DNA of 64,000 nt from Dryas octopetala. Lineage: Eukaryota > Streptophyta > Magnoliopsida > Rosales > Rosaceae. Positions within the stretch are counted from its first letter, which is position 1, and each line of letters opens with the position of its first letter. Location of the stretch: positions 2,825,896-2,889,895 of the forward strand of contig OY992837.1 of assembly GCA_963921425.1 (NCBI GenBank), written 5' to 3'. Under the pieces are notes generated by a model. That model was given only the letters and a program-made list of their open reading frames with translations, did not search any database and was not told the origin of the DNA. Made by a program: the position numbers and the translations under genes. Positions 11,333-23,538 of the stretch are shown here, piece by piece.

Positions 11333-13961
11333 ATGGCTACTTGTTTGCAGCTACCAATTTCAATATCAACTCCTTCGTCATCGTCACTTAGAGCTCGAAC
11401 AAGTATTCGGAATCTTACAACTTTTTGTTCCATTAACGCGAGAGCAACAAACGCCAAAATCCCCATTCCTCCGATAAACCCTAAGGACCCGTTTCTTTCG
11501 AGGCTCAGTTCGGTGGTTGCCAATTCACCCGACGCCTTTCTCAACCCGCCTCCTAAAAATTCTGACTCTCTTCCCTACTTGGATTTGTTTGACGAACCTA
11601 AGCTCATGGCCACCCCTGCCCAAGTACCACACTCTCTCTCTCTCTCTCTCTCTCTCTGTTTCTCTCTCTCGTTTGAACGATTGAACTAAAAGTTTCTGAA
11701 TTAATTTAATGGGTATTTGTGGAAATAGTGGCTGCTGGTTTTTCTAGTGGGAATTATTTTAATTTTGTATTGGTTAAGCTGTTTTATTTATTTTCTTGAA
11801 TTCGTTAGTTTTGGTCTTAATGGGAATAGAATTGTCTGGTAGGACTTTTTGGAACGAATTTTTACTGTATTTTTTTATTGGTATGCATATTGCATAGGCA
11901 TATTGATTTTGAGGTTTGCAAATGTAGTAGATATTTGTACCCCAATATGTATTCACGCTCAACATTTATAAAGAAGGTTTGAATGTTTTGCATGCTATAA
12001 TAGTAATTACTTTTGTTTGTTCTTATGACTTATTTTATTTGGTTATTTAGTAATGTGATGGTATTCTGTGCTTGAACTAGGTGGAAAGATCAGTTTCTTA
12101 CAATGAGCATAGGCCAAGGAAGCCACCTCCAGACTTGCCCTCATTGCTACTCCATGGAAGAATAGTTTATATTGGCATGCCTGTAAGTTCTTGAATCTAA
12201 CATTTATATTGATACTAGATGCCATTGCTGTCTTCTAAAAGTATCAAATTATGGCATCTTTTCATACACACTATGTTTCGGGGTGGGAATTGAGAAGCCC
12301 AGAGCATGTCTTCAATGCAGCGATGCAAAAAAATGGGACACGTGTTTGTCTTGGTTAAGTAGTGTGGTTCCTAGACCTTCTAGAGGGAAAGATATGACTA
12401 AAATGATTTGGGAGGCAAAAATCCATTCATAGTTGGTTTTAATCAGTCTCATTGTCACTTTGTTCTTCCATTTTGTGAAATCTGTTAAAAATTCCTTCTA
12501 TGTTTCAGTTAGTGCCAGCAGTCACAGAGCTTGTTGTTGCGGAATTGATGTATCTGCAATGGATGGATCCTAAACAGCCAATATATATTTATATTAATTC
12601 TACGGGAACAACTCGTGATGATGGTGAAACAGTAAGTGTGGTTTTAATGATCAAAATATGATACATATGAAATGATCTCTCTCTCTCTCTCTATACCAAT
12701 TATTCTATTTCATGTATTCCAAATGCTTATTATTCAGGTTGGCATGGAGTCAGAGGGGTTTGCAATCTATGATGCAATGATGCAGTTAAAAAATGAGGTG
12801 AGGAAAAGTAGGAAAATGATATGCACATATATTAAATTTCTGATGTCTATCTTCTTACACCCTGAACTGCATGTGCTAAGGAACTTGGGCATTGAAAAGT
12901 AGGAAAATTATGTGCATTTGAATATGATATGGATGTTCTACCTTTTACCTTATTACATAGTTGTTGACATGTTGTTGCTTATTCAGATACACACAGTTGC
13001 AGTTGGGGCTGCTATTGGTCAAGCTTGTCTATTGCTTTCAGCAGGAACTAAGGGCCAACGATTTATGATGCCACATGCCAAAGGTATGATGCATTTGGAT
13101 TTTTAAACTTTCAATCTCAGACCTTAAAAAATTTTCGTAATTTCCTGCAATCCTGTTTCAGCCATGATCCAGCAGCCTCGTGTCCCATCATCAGGACTGA
13201 TGCCTGCTAGTGATGTTCTTATTCGTGCAAAAGAGGTCAGTCTCACTTTCATTACTTCTCGCCATTGATATGTGGTAAAAAATGATCGTATAAAGAAAAA
13301 CAAGTCAATATTTTCTTCATTCCTTGTTCTTATCTGGTTATTTGATTGGTCTCTGCACTCATTTGGAGGAGTCGATATAGAAAAGGTTTCAAAGAAATCA
13401 TTATTATCTGTTCATTATGCAATACAATGATAGAAAAAGACGGAGCACTGACATAAGATTTAATTTATAAGGTCATAAGCTTTTAAATTCAAGTTATAGT
13501 TTACATTTTTTGGAAATTTCAACATTGCTGGAAGTTCTTTTGCAGGTAATAACAAATAGGGACACTCTTGTAGGACTTCTGGCCAAGCACACAGGAAATG
13601 TAAGCTCTTTTTATAAGATTTAATCAGTATATGAGCAAAAATCAAGGAAACTTATTGTATCATATGATTGTTTTTTTAGTCAGTGGAGGCTGTATCTAAT
13701 GTGATGAGAAGACCATTTTATATGGATTCTACAACTGCTAAAGAATTTGGGGTGATTGACAAGGTAAGTCCTTATGGTGGTGTTCCTTTTAGATTGTCTT
13801 ATGTACCCCGTTTATTCCATGGTTGTGAAAAGTTGACTGATCTAGGGTGGGAATACCGCATGCAGATCCTTTGGCGTGGTCAAGAGAAGATAATGGCAGA
13901 TGTAGCCTCTCCTGAGGAATGGGACAAGAATGCTGGTGTCAAAGTTGTAGATGAACTTTAA
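11333..13961 (+). CDS. CLPR4: Plastid Clp protease non-catalytic subunit ClpR4
   Basis: Nine exons (11333-11623, 12081-12182, 12509-12631, 12738-12797, 12987-13083, 13162-13235, 13546-13599, 13680-13763, 13866-13961) encode 326 residues. ClpR proteins sit with ClpP1 in one ring of the plastid Clp core and are needed for chloroplast biogenesis, although they do not cut peptides. The Ser/Thr-rich, acid-poor N-terminus (about 50 residues) looks like a chloroplast transit peptide. The ClpP fold follows: LLLHGRIVYIGMP, YIYINSTG, AVGAAIGQACLLLSAG, PHAKAMIQQP and AKEFGVIDKIL. All three catalytic positions are lost: Ser is replaced by Gly in GAAIGQA, His by Gln in MIQQP, and the Asp region reads VMRRPFYM. 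This is a family trait, not damage. The match to ClpR4 rather than ClpR1-3 rests on recalled sequence and is strong but unchecked. The gene is absent from this position in Arabidopsis. Confidence 0.93.
11632..11657. repeat. (CT)n microsatellite just after ClpR4 exon 1
   Basis: A CT run starts nine bases after the exon 1 donor (CAA|GTACCA) and continues imperfectly to about 11670. It lies at the very start of intron 1, where length changes could affect donor recognition. Confidence 0.85.
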
Positions 13962-15059
13962 ATCTGTAATGGATACAATGTTGACATTATAGGTAAGTTT
14001 ACTTTTCTTTATGTAACAACGATATGGCTCAATACTCACAATACCATAATCTGTAAAAAGTGGATGGAAAATCATATTTACACTACCATGGCAGTTTGTT
14101 CAGTGCTTTTATTAAGTGGGAGAATGAATAATTATTGTAGATAATTTTGCCATTTTTTTGGGTCAAGTTATGGTTGTCTGTGCATGTGTTTGTTAGAAAC
14201 CTGAGTTATTTTCAAAAGAATGTTGTATTTATGCATGCATTTGTCGAGGTGTATTCTGAATTGAATTTCCAATGTGGACATTATATGAAAGGCACGGGTT
14301 ACCATGTGCTCAACTAGTTGTTATATGGGATTCAGCCATATAATATTTGTACTTGTTAGGTAATGTTGTAAGCTAAAACTTAGTGATAATAGATAATTTT
14401 ATGATAATGACAAACTTGTACGACCAAGTCTTTCAAATGCTCTCATTTGAGAAATGGCCCACCAATATGAGATTGACACAAAAAATCTCTAACTTGCTTT
14501 TGTAATGTTTAATGGCTTAATTTTGGGTCTGAAAAACACCAGCATGGTTATTGTAGAAGGTTGCAATATGGTGTGGATATTTAATTTTATTTTGCTTCTA
14601 TTTTAATAATATTTTTGGTAGCGAGAATCTTTCAACTAGATTTCTGATTGGAATGCTTCTTATTGGTGTAGGAAATCATTAGAAGTTATTACATGGTTGG
14701 TCACTTGTTGGGATCCTTTGAATATTGGTTGAAGCATTAATGTAAAGAGCGTCAAATCATCATATGTGGAGTATAAAATTGCTGGAATCACAGAGAGGGC
14801 TGTTTATGAGCAAGGTTTGGATGGAAGAAGAGATTGAATAGTGATGCCAAATTGAATTGCCTCTGGAACATTCTAGAGGGTGCACAAACAGGCTTGAAAG
14901 TTACACAGTGACTCTTTTTATGTTCTTTGTTGAAGCGCTGTAGAATTTTCGAAATAATGTTATTATAAAGTTTTCTATTTTCCGATGATGTTTCATGTTT
15001 GAGGGTCTTCTCATATGACTAAGAGCATAGCAATCCTAATGAACAATTTTTTTATTTTT
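13962..15059. other. ClpR4 3' UTR and gene-free spacer
   Basis: Contains the ClpR4 3' UTR and then AT-rich sequence with no convincing exon. Part of 14550-15059 may be decayed transposon or pseudogene sequence, but nothing diagnostic is visible. Confidence 0.5.
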
Positions 15060-15422
15060 TTTGGGCTTTTTAATGTTATCTTGTGAAATAATTTTATATA
15101 CGGATGCGATTTATAACAACCACACCATCAAGTTGAAAGTGGAGTTCCTAAATCTTTTGAAATATGGTGGATGGATGAGTTTATGGACAAAAAACTTAAC
15201 TATCGGACTTTTAGAAGGTGTTGGATTTCCATTGGTGTTTTGGAAGAGTGACCAACTTCTTATGGTTGCTACTGATGGACATGTAGGCATGTAGTCTCCT
15301 ATGACTTTGGATCTCAAACGCTCAAATATCTTGGTATTCATTGCGCTGAAGATCCAAAATTGATACAAGCTGTTGTTTATGTAAATAGTATTGTTTCAAT
15401 CAAAGGAAGGCAACAAGCTTGA
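15060..15422 (+). pseudogene. F-box-associated (FBA) domain pseudogene fragment
   Basis: The reading frame contains WTKNLTIGLLEGVGFPLVFW followed by KSDQLLMVATDGH. This is close to the second half of the F-box-associated interaction domain typical of plant F-box/kelch-like proteins (W-x-K, tigLleGv-PLvFWk, dG-lvlYd). A TAG stops the frame at 15292. The homology then resumes in another frame from 15294 (SYDFGSQTLKYLGIH ... AVVYVNSIVSI) to a TGA at 15420. A frameshift and the missing N-terminal F-box show that it is a dead fragment. No gene of this kind is expected here in the conserved block, so it is an insertion or relic. Confidence 0.65.
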
Positions 15423-15481
15423 TGTCATAGATAATTTTAGCTAATCATTCAAAAGAGCAATACTGATAGCCCTACGTCCGT

Positions 15482-15565
15482 AGATTGCAAGGTACCCAAA
15501 TTTCATGTTTTAAGGCTTTTTTAATGCTTTTATGGTACATAACTACATACCAACTTTAATTGAAC
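15482..15565 (+). pseudogene. Dispersed copy of the LDAP3-like exon 2/intron 2 junction
   Basis: AGATTGCAAGGTACC followed by AAGGCTTTTTTAATGCTTTTATGGTA matches the end of exon 2 and start of intron 2 of the upstream LDAP3-like gene (GATCGCAAGGTAACC and AAGGCTTTTTCATGCTCTTATGGTA at about 9569-9624). The later part, ACATACCAACTTTAATTG, resembles ACATACAACTTTAGTTG from about 9701. It is a small internally deleted gene scrap about 5.9 kb from its source. Confidence 0.6.
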
Positions 15566-15600
15566 AATTTTTTCTTTTTTTGGGTCAGATAATTGAACAA
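15558..15600. repeat. Micro-retroposon-like insertion 2
   Basis: AATTGAACAA at 15558-15567 is repeated at 15591-15600. The intervening 23 bases are a T-run interrupted by one C, then GGGTCAGAT. It interrupts the dispersed LDAP3-intron fragment, so it is younger than that duplication. Confidence 0.5.
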
Positions 15601-15729
15601 ATTCAATTATAACAAAGTTGAACATGGCTCAATCTATAGGCAAAATTGCAAATTGGACTTAAAATAAATAAATAGTATTTCAAAATTAAAAGTAAATCTT
15701 TTTTTTTTTTTTTTTAGTAAAAAATATTT

Positions 15730-16124
15730 GGGATTAATACCATTTTGCTCTCCAAACTATTACACTTGTATCAGTTTGCTCCCCAGACTTCTAATTTGTA
15801 AAATTAAAGACTCTGACTTTTTTAATTTTGCCAATTGAGGTTCTTTTGTCAATTTACACATTTTTTTATCCAAATCTTGAGGGCAAAATGGTCCCTTTCA
15901 ATTAGATCTTATCATTTTTTTCTCATGTATCATTTTTTCTCTTTTATTTCTTACTAAATTTTGCTTGATCATCTCGACATTTTAGATGAAAAATGTATAA
16001 ATTGACGGAATAACCTTAATTGGCAAAATTGAAAAAGTCAGGGTCCTTAATTTTTCAAATTAGAAGTTTGGGGAGCAAACTAATACATGTGTAATAATAT
16101 GGGGAGCAAAATGACATTAATCTC
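15730..16124. mobile_element. Foldback MITE, family A copy 1 (MULE-type, 9-bp TSD)
   Basis: The 395-bp element is flanked by perfect 9-bp duplications AAAATATTT at 15721-15729 and 16125-16133. The termini are inverted: GGGATTAATACCATTTTGCTC at the left and, on the other strand, GAGATTAATGTCATTTTGCTC at the right. The arms match over about 130 bases. It has no coding capacity, so it is non-autonomous. The 9-bp TSD and long terminal inverted repeats point to a Mutator-like transposase source. Confidence 0.85.
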
Positions 16125-16246
16125 AAAATATTTAACTCCCTAACTTTCTAGTCAGTAGTTACTAACTTACTACCAATAAACAAAAAATCAAGAAAATACA
16201 CTTTTCCACCATAAGACTCAAACGACTGAAGAGAGGAAGAGCGCAA

Positions 16247-18689
16247 ATGGGGAAGCCCTCTGTCTCCCTCAGATTGACTGTGCTCCTCTCCCTCTCTTTC
16301 ACAGCTTCATACTCCTTCTCACGTTACTCCTCTTCTTATTCCCCAATCTTTGTCAAACAATCTTCACCAACTCCATCTCCCAAAGCCACCCCTTCAGACC
16401 TGCTCTGTCTGCTAGGCTCAAAGTCCCAGTCTTCAACCATTGACCCCCTTGTGGCCCAACAACTCACTTCTTGCTTCAAATTCCTCGTACCCTTTACGCC
16501 AAATGTGAACAAAATGGTCCCAGAAAAGTGTTCCAATAGAAAAGTCTTAAGCTTGGAGCAAAAGGGTGGTCTGTGCCAACGAAAGAAGGAGGATAAGCTC
16601 GTTTGGTGGCCTCCTGAGCCAGTTTTGGAGCTGGCTCGCCTTGCTGTTGACTCTGGTGGAGACCCAGCTGCTATGCAACGCGCTTTGGATCCCACTATGA
16701 TTACTGTCAGTTACTTTTTTATCTTCTCTTTTAGTAATTGCCCCCATCTTTGCTTTTAGTAATTGCCCATATTTGCTTTTAGTAATTGCCCAGGTATATA
16801 TATGTGCCTTTTATGCTTGTATGTGCGTTTCTATGCTTTGTCTAAATGTGCTTCACTGTTTTATTATGAGTTTTTCCCTGTCTAAGTTGGGTAAGTGTAA
16901 AATTTGCTCAAAATTTAACTTTGGTGTAGCATCATTCTGATAAATTGTTGTGGAGTGCTTACCAGTTGGTTTTCTTGCAATGTATGATATTTTTCTGTAA
17001 TTGGGCTTCATTGTTTAGGCTTTTGTGATTTCACTTAATTGGGAGATGACAATTCTTCCACATAATATCACCCTGTTCTAGAACATGAATCTAGCATATT
17101 ATATTGGTATGGGTGTTCCATATACACAATTGTGGTGACATCTCTTAAAGTAAGATTATGATGAATTAAACGTAATGTTTGGGTTGTCAACTTGTCATAC
17201 TATCGGTACAGCAGTTGTAACCGGAGGATGTTTAATTTAGTAACGTATTAGGTACCTGATGTTGAAGGATCAAAAGAGAACCGATGCGAGCTTACTAGAA
17301 CACCATATGGGAGACGCTTCATAAGTGAGGTCAGGTCTGCATCAAAGCAATGAAACTTCAAGTTTTTGTGTGGTATTCTAGACTTCTAGTCATGAAATTA
17401 ACTCTCTTTCTAATTGAAATAGTGTTCTTTGTCTTACTGCAGGAGTTGAATTCATATCTTGAATTTTTATTTCAACTTATTCTTGCCCGGGGTCCCACTG
17501 TTGGGTTGAATGTGTCACTGAGTCGCTATGATTTATTCCATGGCCACCTTTTTCTTGCCATAGACACTGGAAGACTTGGTATATTGTAAGTTGGCATCTT
17601 TCTCACTACATCCTTTCTTATATTGTTGGTACTACGAAAGGATGTGCATATATGAGAAGTTAGTTGCACAAGCACAACTAACATGCTTACCTATCATTTG
17701 TGCTTTTAAGAATTATATATTTTTATGTTCGGCAGGTTCCATGCCAAAGAATACCCCGCATATGATGAAGAAGTCTTTCCATACAACATGGGTTACTGTC
17801 AAATAGGTAATCTTCCCTAGATAACATCTTTAATTTTTTCTATTCTTAAAATCTGTTTGACTATATTTGCTTTTAAATTCAGTTTAAAGGTTCACAAATA
17901 CTATAACTGTTCTGTCTTCCGGAGTGACTTCTCTGAAAATAGAAAAATTAATGAAGAAGGAAGCTAAAGTGAAATCCTCCTTTTTATAACCATTACTAAC
18001 TTGTCCCTCAAATTTTTAGGTTCATCATATTAAGTAATTACAAATTTACAATTGGTAAGATAATATGGTAAGACCTTGTAGTGAAACGTTATTTGTACCT
18101 GTTCTAATATCACCTCTTTTAGGGTCTAATGTGACATATGACGATTCAATGAACTTGCGAAATATCCTCTGGTTGGCTCCATTGCCAAGCAATTCAACGA
18201 AAGCTTGGGTAGCACCAGGTACCTTTCCCTAACTAATTTAAAGAAGTTGTCCTGTCTTTTCCAAACCAATGAAGAAAGTTTCAGTGTTGATGAACACATG
18301 TTTTGATGAGTTATTCAAAATGAAGCATAGGTTATTTCTTTTGTAATAGAAGTTATGTAATATGGCTTACTGATTTTCAGGTGTCCTGGTGGTGTTGGAT
18401 GCCCATCCAGAAGGAGTCATATATAGAGATCTCATTCCTGAATATGTAAATTATGCAAGGACTATGTATGAAGGTTTGAACTTTCATTTATCATTTTCAA
18501 TTCCACTTGGTTTTGGGAAGTTTGAACTTATGATATACCATTTTTCTTCTTTTAAAATAAGTTCTAGAAGACTAAGAAAATACAATTTATCAATGGTCCT
18601 GGTCAGACGATCTTGGGGAGGTTGCAGTTGATGTCAACTATTTGGATGTGGGAAATGCAAAATCAAAGTATCAAATTTTTCTTTGCTGA
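16247..18689 (+). CDS. Conserved plant protein of unknown function
   Basis: Seven exons (16247-16705, 17252-17329, 17443-17585, 17736-17806, 18123-18218, 18381-18473, 18607-18689) join in frame into 340 residues. The N-terminus has a hydrophobic stretch (LTVLLSLSFTASYSF) within a Ser-rich region and may be a signal or organelle-targeting peptide. The rest looks soluble and well conserved, with VWWPPEPVLELARLAVDSGG, CELTRTPYGRRF, SRYDLFHGHLFLA, LGILFHAKEYPAYD and LIPEYVNYARTMYEDDLGE. I recognise it as the kind of protein shared widely among plants but cannot name a domain or function. Splice sites are all GT-AG. The final exon is the least certain part: the frame ends soon after DVNYLDVGNAKSKYQ, and sequence to about 18950 may be 3' UTR. 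Confidence 0.85.
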
Positions 18690-20240
18690 AGCTCTTTTCA
18701 AGGTTTGTACCATTTCCTTTCCCTTCGTTGCCTATTAGAATCTATTATGCAACAATGCCAAGCAACCCATACAACCAATCTCTCTTTGTTTTGTTCTGTA
18801 AATTATACTATAAAAGTTCCTTTATCGTTTTCTTTTCATCGTGAGTGAATGTATCAGCTCTTAATTTCTTTTGGAGCAGTTGCAGATTGTTTATCATGGA
18901 TCAACCTCAAATAATAGATGAACCAAAAACAGAGTCTGAAGTATGCTGGCCAGGATGATTCCTTTGGTATGATTGCAGAAGGTAAGACCCGCGAGTACAC
19001 AGGAAGATTGCTTTGGTTTGTTCTGGTGGCGAATTGCGTGGCATGCACAAACCGAATTTTCCAATGTTGGTGCAAGTGTGGTGCTAATTCCTCCTTTAAT
19101 TGTATTTTTAGGTGTGGAGCTCATGTTCATTGCTCTGGAGATGCAACTCATCAATTGATTGTTACTAAATCATAATTTCTAACATAATCTAATAAGGATG
19201 TGGACCTCATGTTAATACAGTAGATCCAAGAACATGTATGTCAATTACTATTGACTAGTCTGGTTATGATGGTGATTGCACTCTTGTCCAAGCAGTCATT
19301 CCAGTTGAACCGAGATTTTAAAAGGTTTATACTGAAATTCCCTTAAAATCTTGGTCAAGTCATACTGCAATTCCTACCAGGAGATTATATTCATAACTGA
19401 AAAGAAAAGAAACAAAAAATATGCTAGCTCCCTTAAAGAAAATTAGAGTGGATGTGAAAAATGCCTTGTTTTCTACCCCTGCCAGCCATGCGCAATCTTA
19501 AAGAATAGTAAATTTGAAAGAATTAGAACCATACAATCAAAGAGTGTTCAAGGGAATGAAGAGTGGAGAAAGTAATAACTATTAAATTGATGGTTTGTGT
19601 GCAATAGCGAAAGTGAATACAACATACATGTCAAAAAATAGCTAATTAATTAGACAAGTAGAATACTCAAAAGCACCTCAAATATAGCGTACAATTCAAT
19701 AAAGATGGTTTAGAGGAATTGATCAACTAAATTCACCTAGCCTTTTTTTAAATATTCATTTTTAAAAAGTGCTGCCAAACGAGTTTTTTTATGTTAAAAA
19801 TGATTTTGTAGTTTTAAAAATGAAAAACTATTTTTAAATAAGGTACCAAAGGGGCCTTAATTTTTCTTCAGGTTATTGAACTCATTGTTTCATACTTTTA
19901 ACTTTAAAAACAAATTTTTTTTTTTTTTTAAAGAAAATAGAATGAGTGAAAATAAATAAAAATTAGGAAATTGAAGAAGTGGTGTGCGTGGGCCAGAGTA
20001 ATTTTGGGGCACAAGTAAAAGAGCCAAAATCCTAAATGAAGTAATAAGTTAATAACTAATAACCGAACTAAACCATAGGTAATTAAAATTTACGTGCTTA
20101 CTACGCACCCTGGTACACCATAACACCACCGCCCCTTTCCTCTCTCGCTCTACACTAGCGCTCAGCTACTCTCTCTCTCCTCCGTTTCTCTCTCTATTTG
20201 GGTTCTGTGTGATCGTATTGTTCTTGTTGGTATTGCTGTA
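18690..20240. other. Intergenic: 3' UTR, AT-rich spacer and tafazzin-like promoter
   Basis: No convincing gene. Short frames near 18850-19175 lack motifs and overlap on both strands. A segment near 19758-19858 (GCCAAACGAG ... GGTACCAAAGGGGCC) may be a decayed small transposon. A CT-rich leader lies at about 20140-20200, just before the next gene. Confidence 0.5.
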
Positions 20241-23200
20241 ATGGCTGCTGCGAGGGTTGAGCGTGGAGATCTGTGGAAGAGCAAGGCCCTGTCCGTACAG
20301 CTCCGGCTCAGGGAGCGGTTCAGAGTGGAGGTGGATCGCCGGCTCAGGCACCACCCGATCTTCTCCGACGGTTTCTTCTCGTCCACCTTGCAGCGTTGGC
20401 TTCAACGCTTCCGTGACTTCCGGAGAGACTCTCTCCCTTCTTCCCCTGCTTTCTATCGCAAACGAGGTTTCTCCTTCGCTCAATGCTTTTCACTCATTTG
20501 TTTCTGCATTTGCTTTTTCTTTTTTGTTGTAAGAATTTCAAAGTAAATATTTTGATTTCAACATAATACGATTTTTATTTTTATTTTCGTAAATATTGTG
20601 CATTTAATAAATTCGCTCTCTGCTAGTGTCTTAGCGTTAAGAATCATGTAGCTAGCTGAAGCCTAATTATGTCTGAAATTAGCGTAGAATTAGAATTTCA
20701 GCTTGAGGACAATTTTGGGTACCTATTGAATTGAAAACATTGGGTTTGAAGAATTTGCAAAAGGGTTTATTTTATAGTACTTGTTGTTTTGTGCTTCTGT
20801 ATTTATGTGGGAGTGTGTTGTGGGTTTTCCTAAGAACCATAATAAAAATAATAAAAGGGTGGTGGCTGCAGTGGGTAAGGAATTCAATGCTGAAGAAGAT
20901 TCGGTCCTTCTTCGCATGCTTCAAGCTGTGGCTGTTCCAGTCATAGGCAATGTTTGTCACGTGTTTATGCATGGATTAAATCGTATTCAGGTATGTGGAA
21001 TTAATAAGAAGTGATAATACCCCAAGATGTTCTTTATTATCTATTTTGAGGTCTGTGAGAATAATTTGGTTTTTCGGGTGTGACAGGTGTATGGTGTTGA
21101 AAAATTACACGACGCGTTGCTATGCAGACCCAAAGACAAGCCTCTTATAACGGTATATCCCAATCTTCCAATTTTATGGATCTAAAACTTAATGTATTTG
21201 AACCTGATTTATTTGGCTTAGCTACCATTTGCACCTCCCACTATTTCTGGTTTCCCATTGTTAAGTTATAATAATTTTTACCTATTTTCATTTCAGGTGA
21301 GCAATCATGTTGCTTCTGTAGATGATCCGTTTGTTATTGCAGCATTGCTTCCTCCACATGTTCTTCTGGATGCTCGAAACTTGAGGTGGACACTCTGTGC
21401 ATCTGACCGATGCTTTGCAAATCCTGCAACTTCAGCATTCTTCCGATCTGTCAAAGTCTTGCCAGTTTCTCGTGGGGAGGGGATTTATCAAAAGGTATTC
21501 TTTGATACATGTCTTTAAGTTTGTCGATAGTTTGTTTAGTTGTTGAAATGATATTAGAATTTTATTCCACATGACTTGCAAATAAAGCAATTGGCCCCAG
21601 CTTATAAGCAGTGCGTTGACGTTTATATTCCCTTCTCTCTTTTTTTTTCCTAGAAATAACTCATTTTCTTGTAATCTTATGTATCAATTAAAGATAACAA
21701 GATAGAATGACCACTTTCCATGACAATAAATGAATATGGTCAATTGGTCATAGTTCTTTACTCCCTCCTCTGACATGCCAAACCTTGTGAGTGACATATG
21801 CTTTCTAGTGATATATTTTGGAAATCCTTTTTGAAGGATAGATTAGGATGCCTTTTTACTTTCTTTCAACATTTCTTTTGTAATTTGGGTCTACGGAAGG
21901 GCTCACAGCTATCACTTTGTCTCTTATTCTGTCGGTTCTTAACTGAATGATTCTGTTGCAGAATGTTAGGTAATGTGTTATTTATTCTATATAGATTTGA
22001 GTTACTATGTTTGTTTTTGGTCCTATATTTTTATTTATAGTCACCTTTAATTTTACTTTTTAGGCAAGGCTTTAGTGAGATATCCATGCTTATGTTCTCA
22101 TCTAATTTCTTTAACTGCTTCAGGGTATGGACATAGCTATTTCAAAATTAAATCAAGGTGGTTGGGTTCACATCTTCCCAGAAGGTAGTCGTTCTCGAGA
22201 TGGTGGCAAAACCATGGGGTCTCCCAAGAGAGGAGTTGGGAGGTGAGGATCTGTTGTGGAACTGTATTGCAGAGGGAGATCCCCCTTTTATTGGCTTTGA
22301 TTAATATGATATGTTGTCAAAGCAAGTTGAAAGATATATTCTTTTGCTGAGTGGTCCTTTTTGGGGGGTTTGCTCCCAAGCTTCGGTCTGTATATTTTTG
22401 TGAAGAGATGTGTCTTCCTTTTGAATAGTTACGTGTGGCACATTGGTTACAGCTGCATTTGGATGTAGTTTTCTTTTATTGAAACACTATTTGGTAACTA
22501 TTGCACTCTTGCTTTGCAGGCTGGTCCTTGATGCTGACAATATTCCCATGGTTGTTCCCTTCGTGCATAGTGGGATGCAGGACATCATGCCTATTGGTGC
22601 CAACTTCCCAAAGATTGGAAAGACGGTAGGTAGCCTAATACTTGTTATTGTCAATAGAGGTTCAGTTTTTGAGACACTCAGTCTCCTTATGATAGGGTGT
22701 AATCCTTCTTAATCAGTTATATAATCTGCTGATACTCCTGGCTGAAAGGAAAAAAAATAGATAATCTATTGATACTGCAACAACCATATCTTTGAGGGTA
22801 TAGGCCTTGTTATCCAGTCTTGTGCTGCTGTAGGAGTTGATGGTTGTATTACCATTAGCAGTCTCTGAGGCCTTTCCTAGGCACATTGTATCCAGTCTTA
22901 TATTCCTTATGAAAATATTGTTCAATCATAAGCATTTGTTTCTTCAGCATAGTGCTTATTTTCACATATACTTGGAAATGTAGGTGACAGTGGTTATTGG
23001 TGACCCAATCTACTTTGATGATTTGCTAAATGCCGGAGAAGCTAAGCATGTATCAAGAGGAAAGTTGTATGATGCAGTATCTTCAAGAATTGGTCATCGA
23101 CTACAGGGACTGAAAGTTCAGGTTGACAAATTGGCTCAAGCGACTCAATTACAAAATCTTCCTGCGCAGAACACAGAGCGAGGTTCAGTGATTGTGCAGC

Positions 23201-23538
23201 AGGTTGATTGGGATTCATTCGGAATGGGGGACTTTACATCAACTGAAGATGCTGGTTCACTGATGCAACAAACTCAAATCCAACTAGATCTTCCCAACAC
23301 ACTAGAGCCCAGGTCTTCTGATCGGCGTCTGAGAGTGGGTTTATCTCGTGAAGGTGGTATTGCATCGCGGATGCGTAGTTTTATGGATCCCACTGAATTG
23401 ATGGGTTTTGCAGCCAGAGGCGTGTTTATGAACCGTAGAGCCCATGAAGCCTCTCCAAGTGGTAGAGGGGTTGGCCCCTTGAAAGCATGGAAACAATATT
23501 TGGAGGCCAATGTGTTACCACAATGGAATTACTTCTAA
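20241..23538 (+). CDS. Tafazzin-like phospholipid/glycerol acyltransferase
   Basis: Seven exons (20241-20466, 20872-20990, 21087-21152, 21297-21494, 22124-22242, 22520-22625, 22984-23538) encode 462 residues. The PlsC/LPLAT acyltransferase core includes the catalytic HX4D motif in NHVASVDD (His141, Asp146), the FPEGSRSRDGG glycerophosphate-binding motif at about 221-231, and VVPFVHSGMQDIMP. Tafazzins remodel acyl chains of cardiolipin and related phospholipids in mitochondria; Arabidopsis relatives have also been linked to N-acyl-PE synthesis, so the substrate is uncertain. The protein is longer than animal tafazzin (about 260-290 residues) because of a basic N-terminal extension and a plant-type C-terminal region of about 180 residues rich in polar residues. 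All phases agree. The neighbours match Arabidopsis At3g05510. Confidence 0.92.

Noticed and set aside
18854..19175. Overlapping open frames on both strands after the unknown gene
   Set aside because: Frames are short and mutually exclusive, with no motif; better read as 3' UTR or spacer.
20166..20483. 105-codon antisense frame over tafazzin-like exon 1
   Set aside because: Shadow of a GC-rich coding exon on the other strand.
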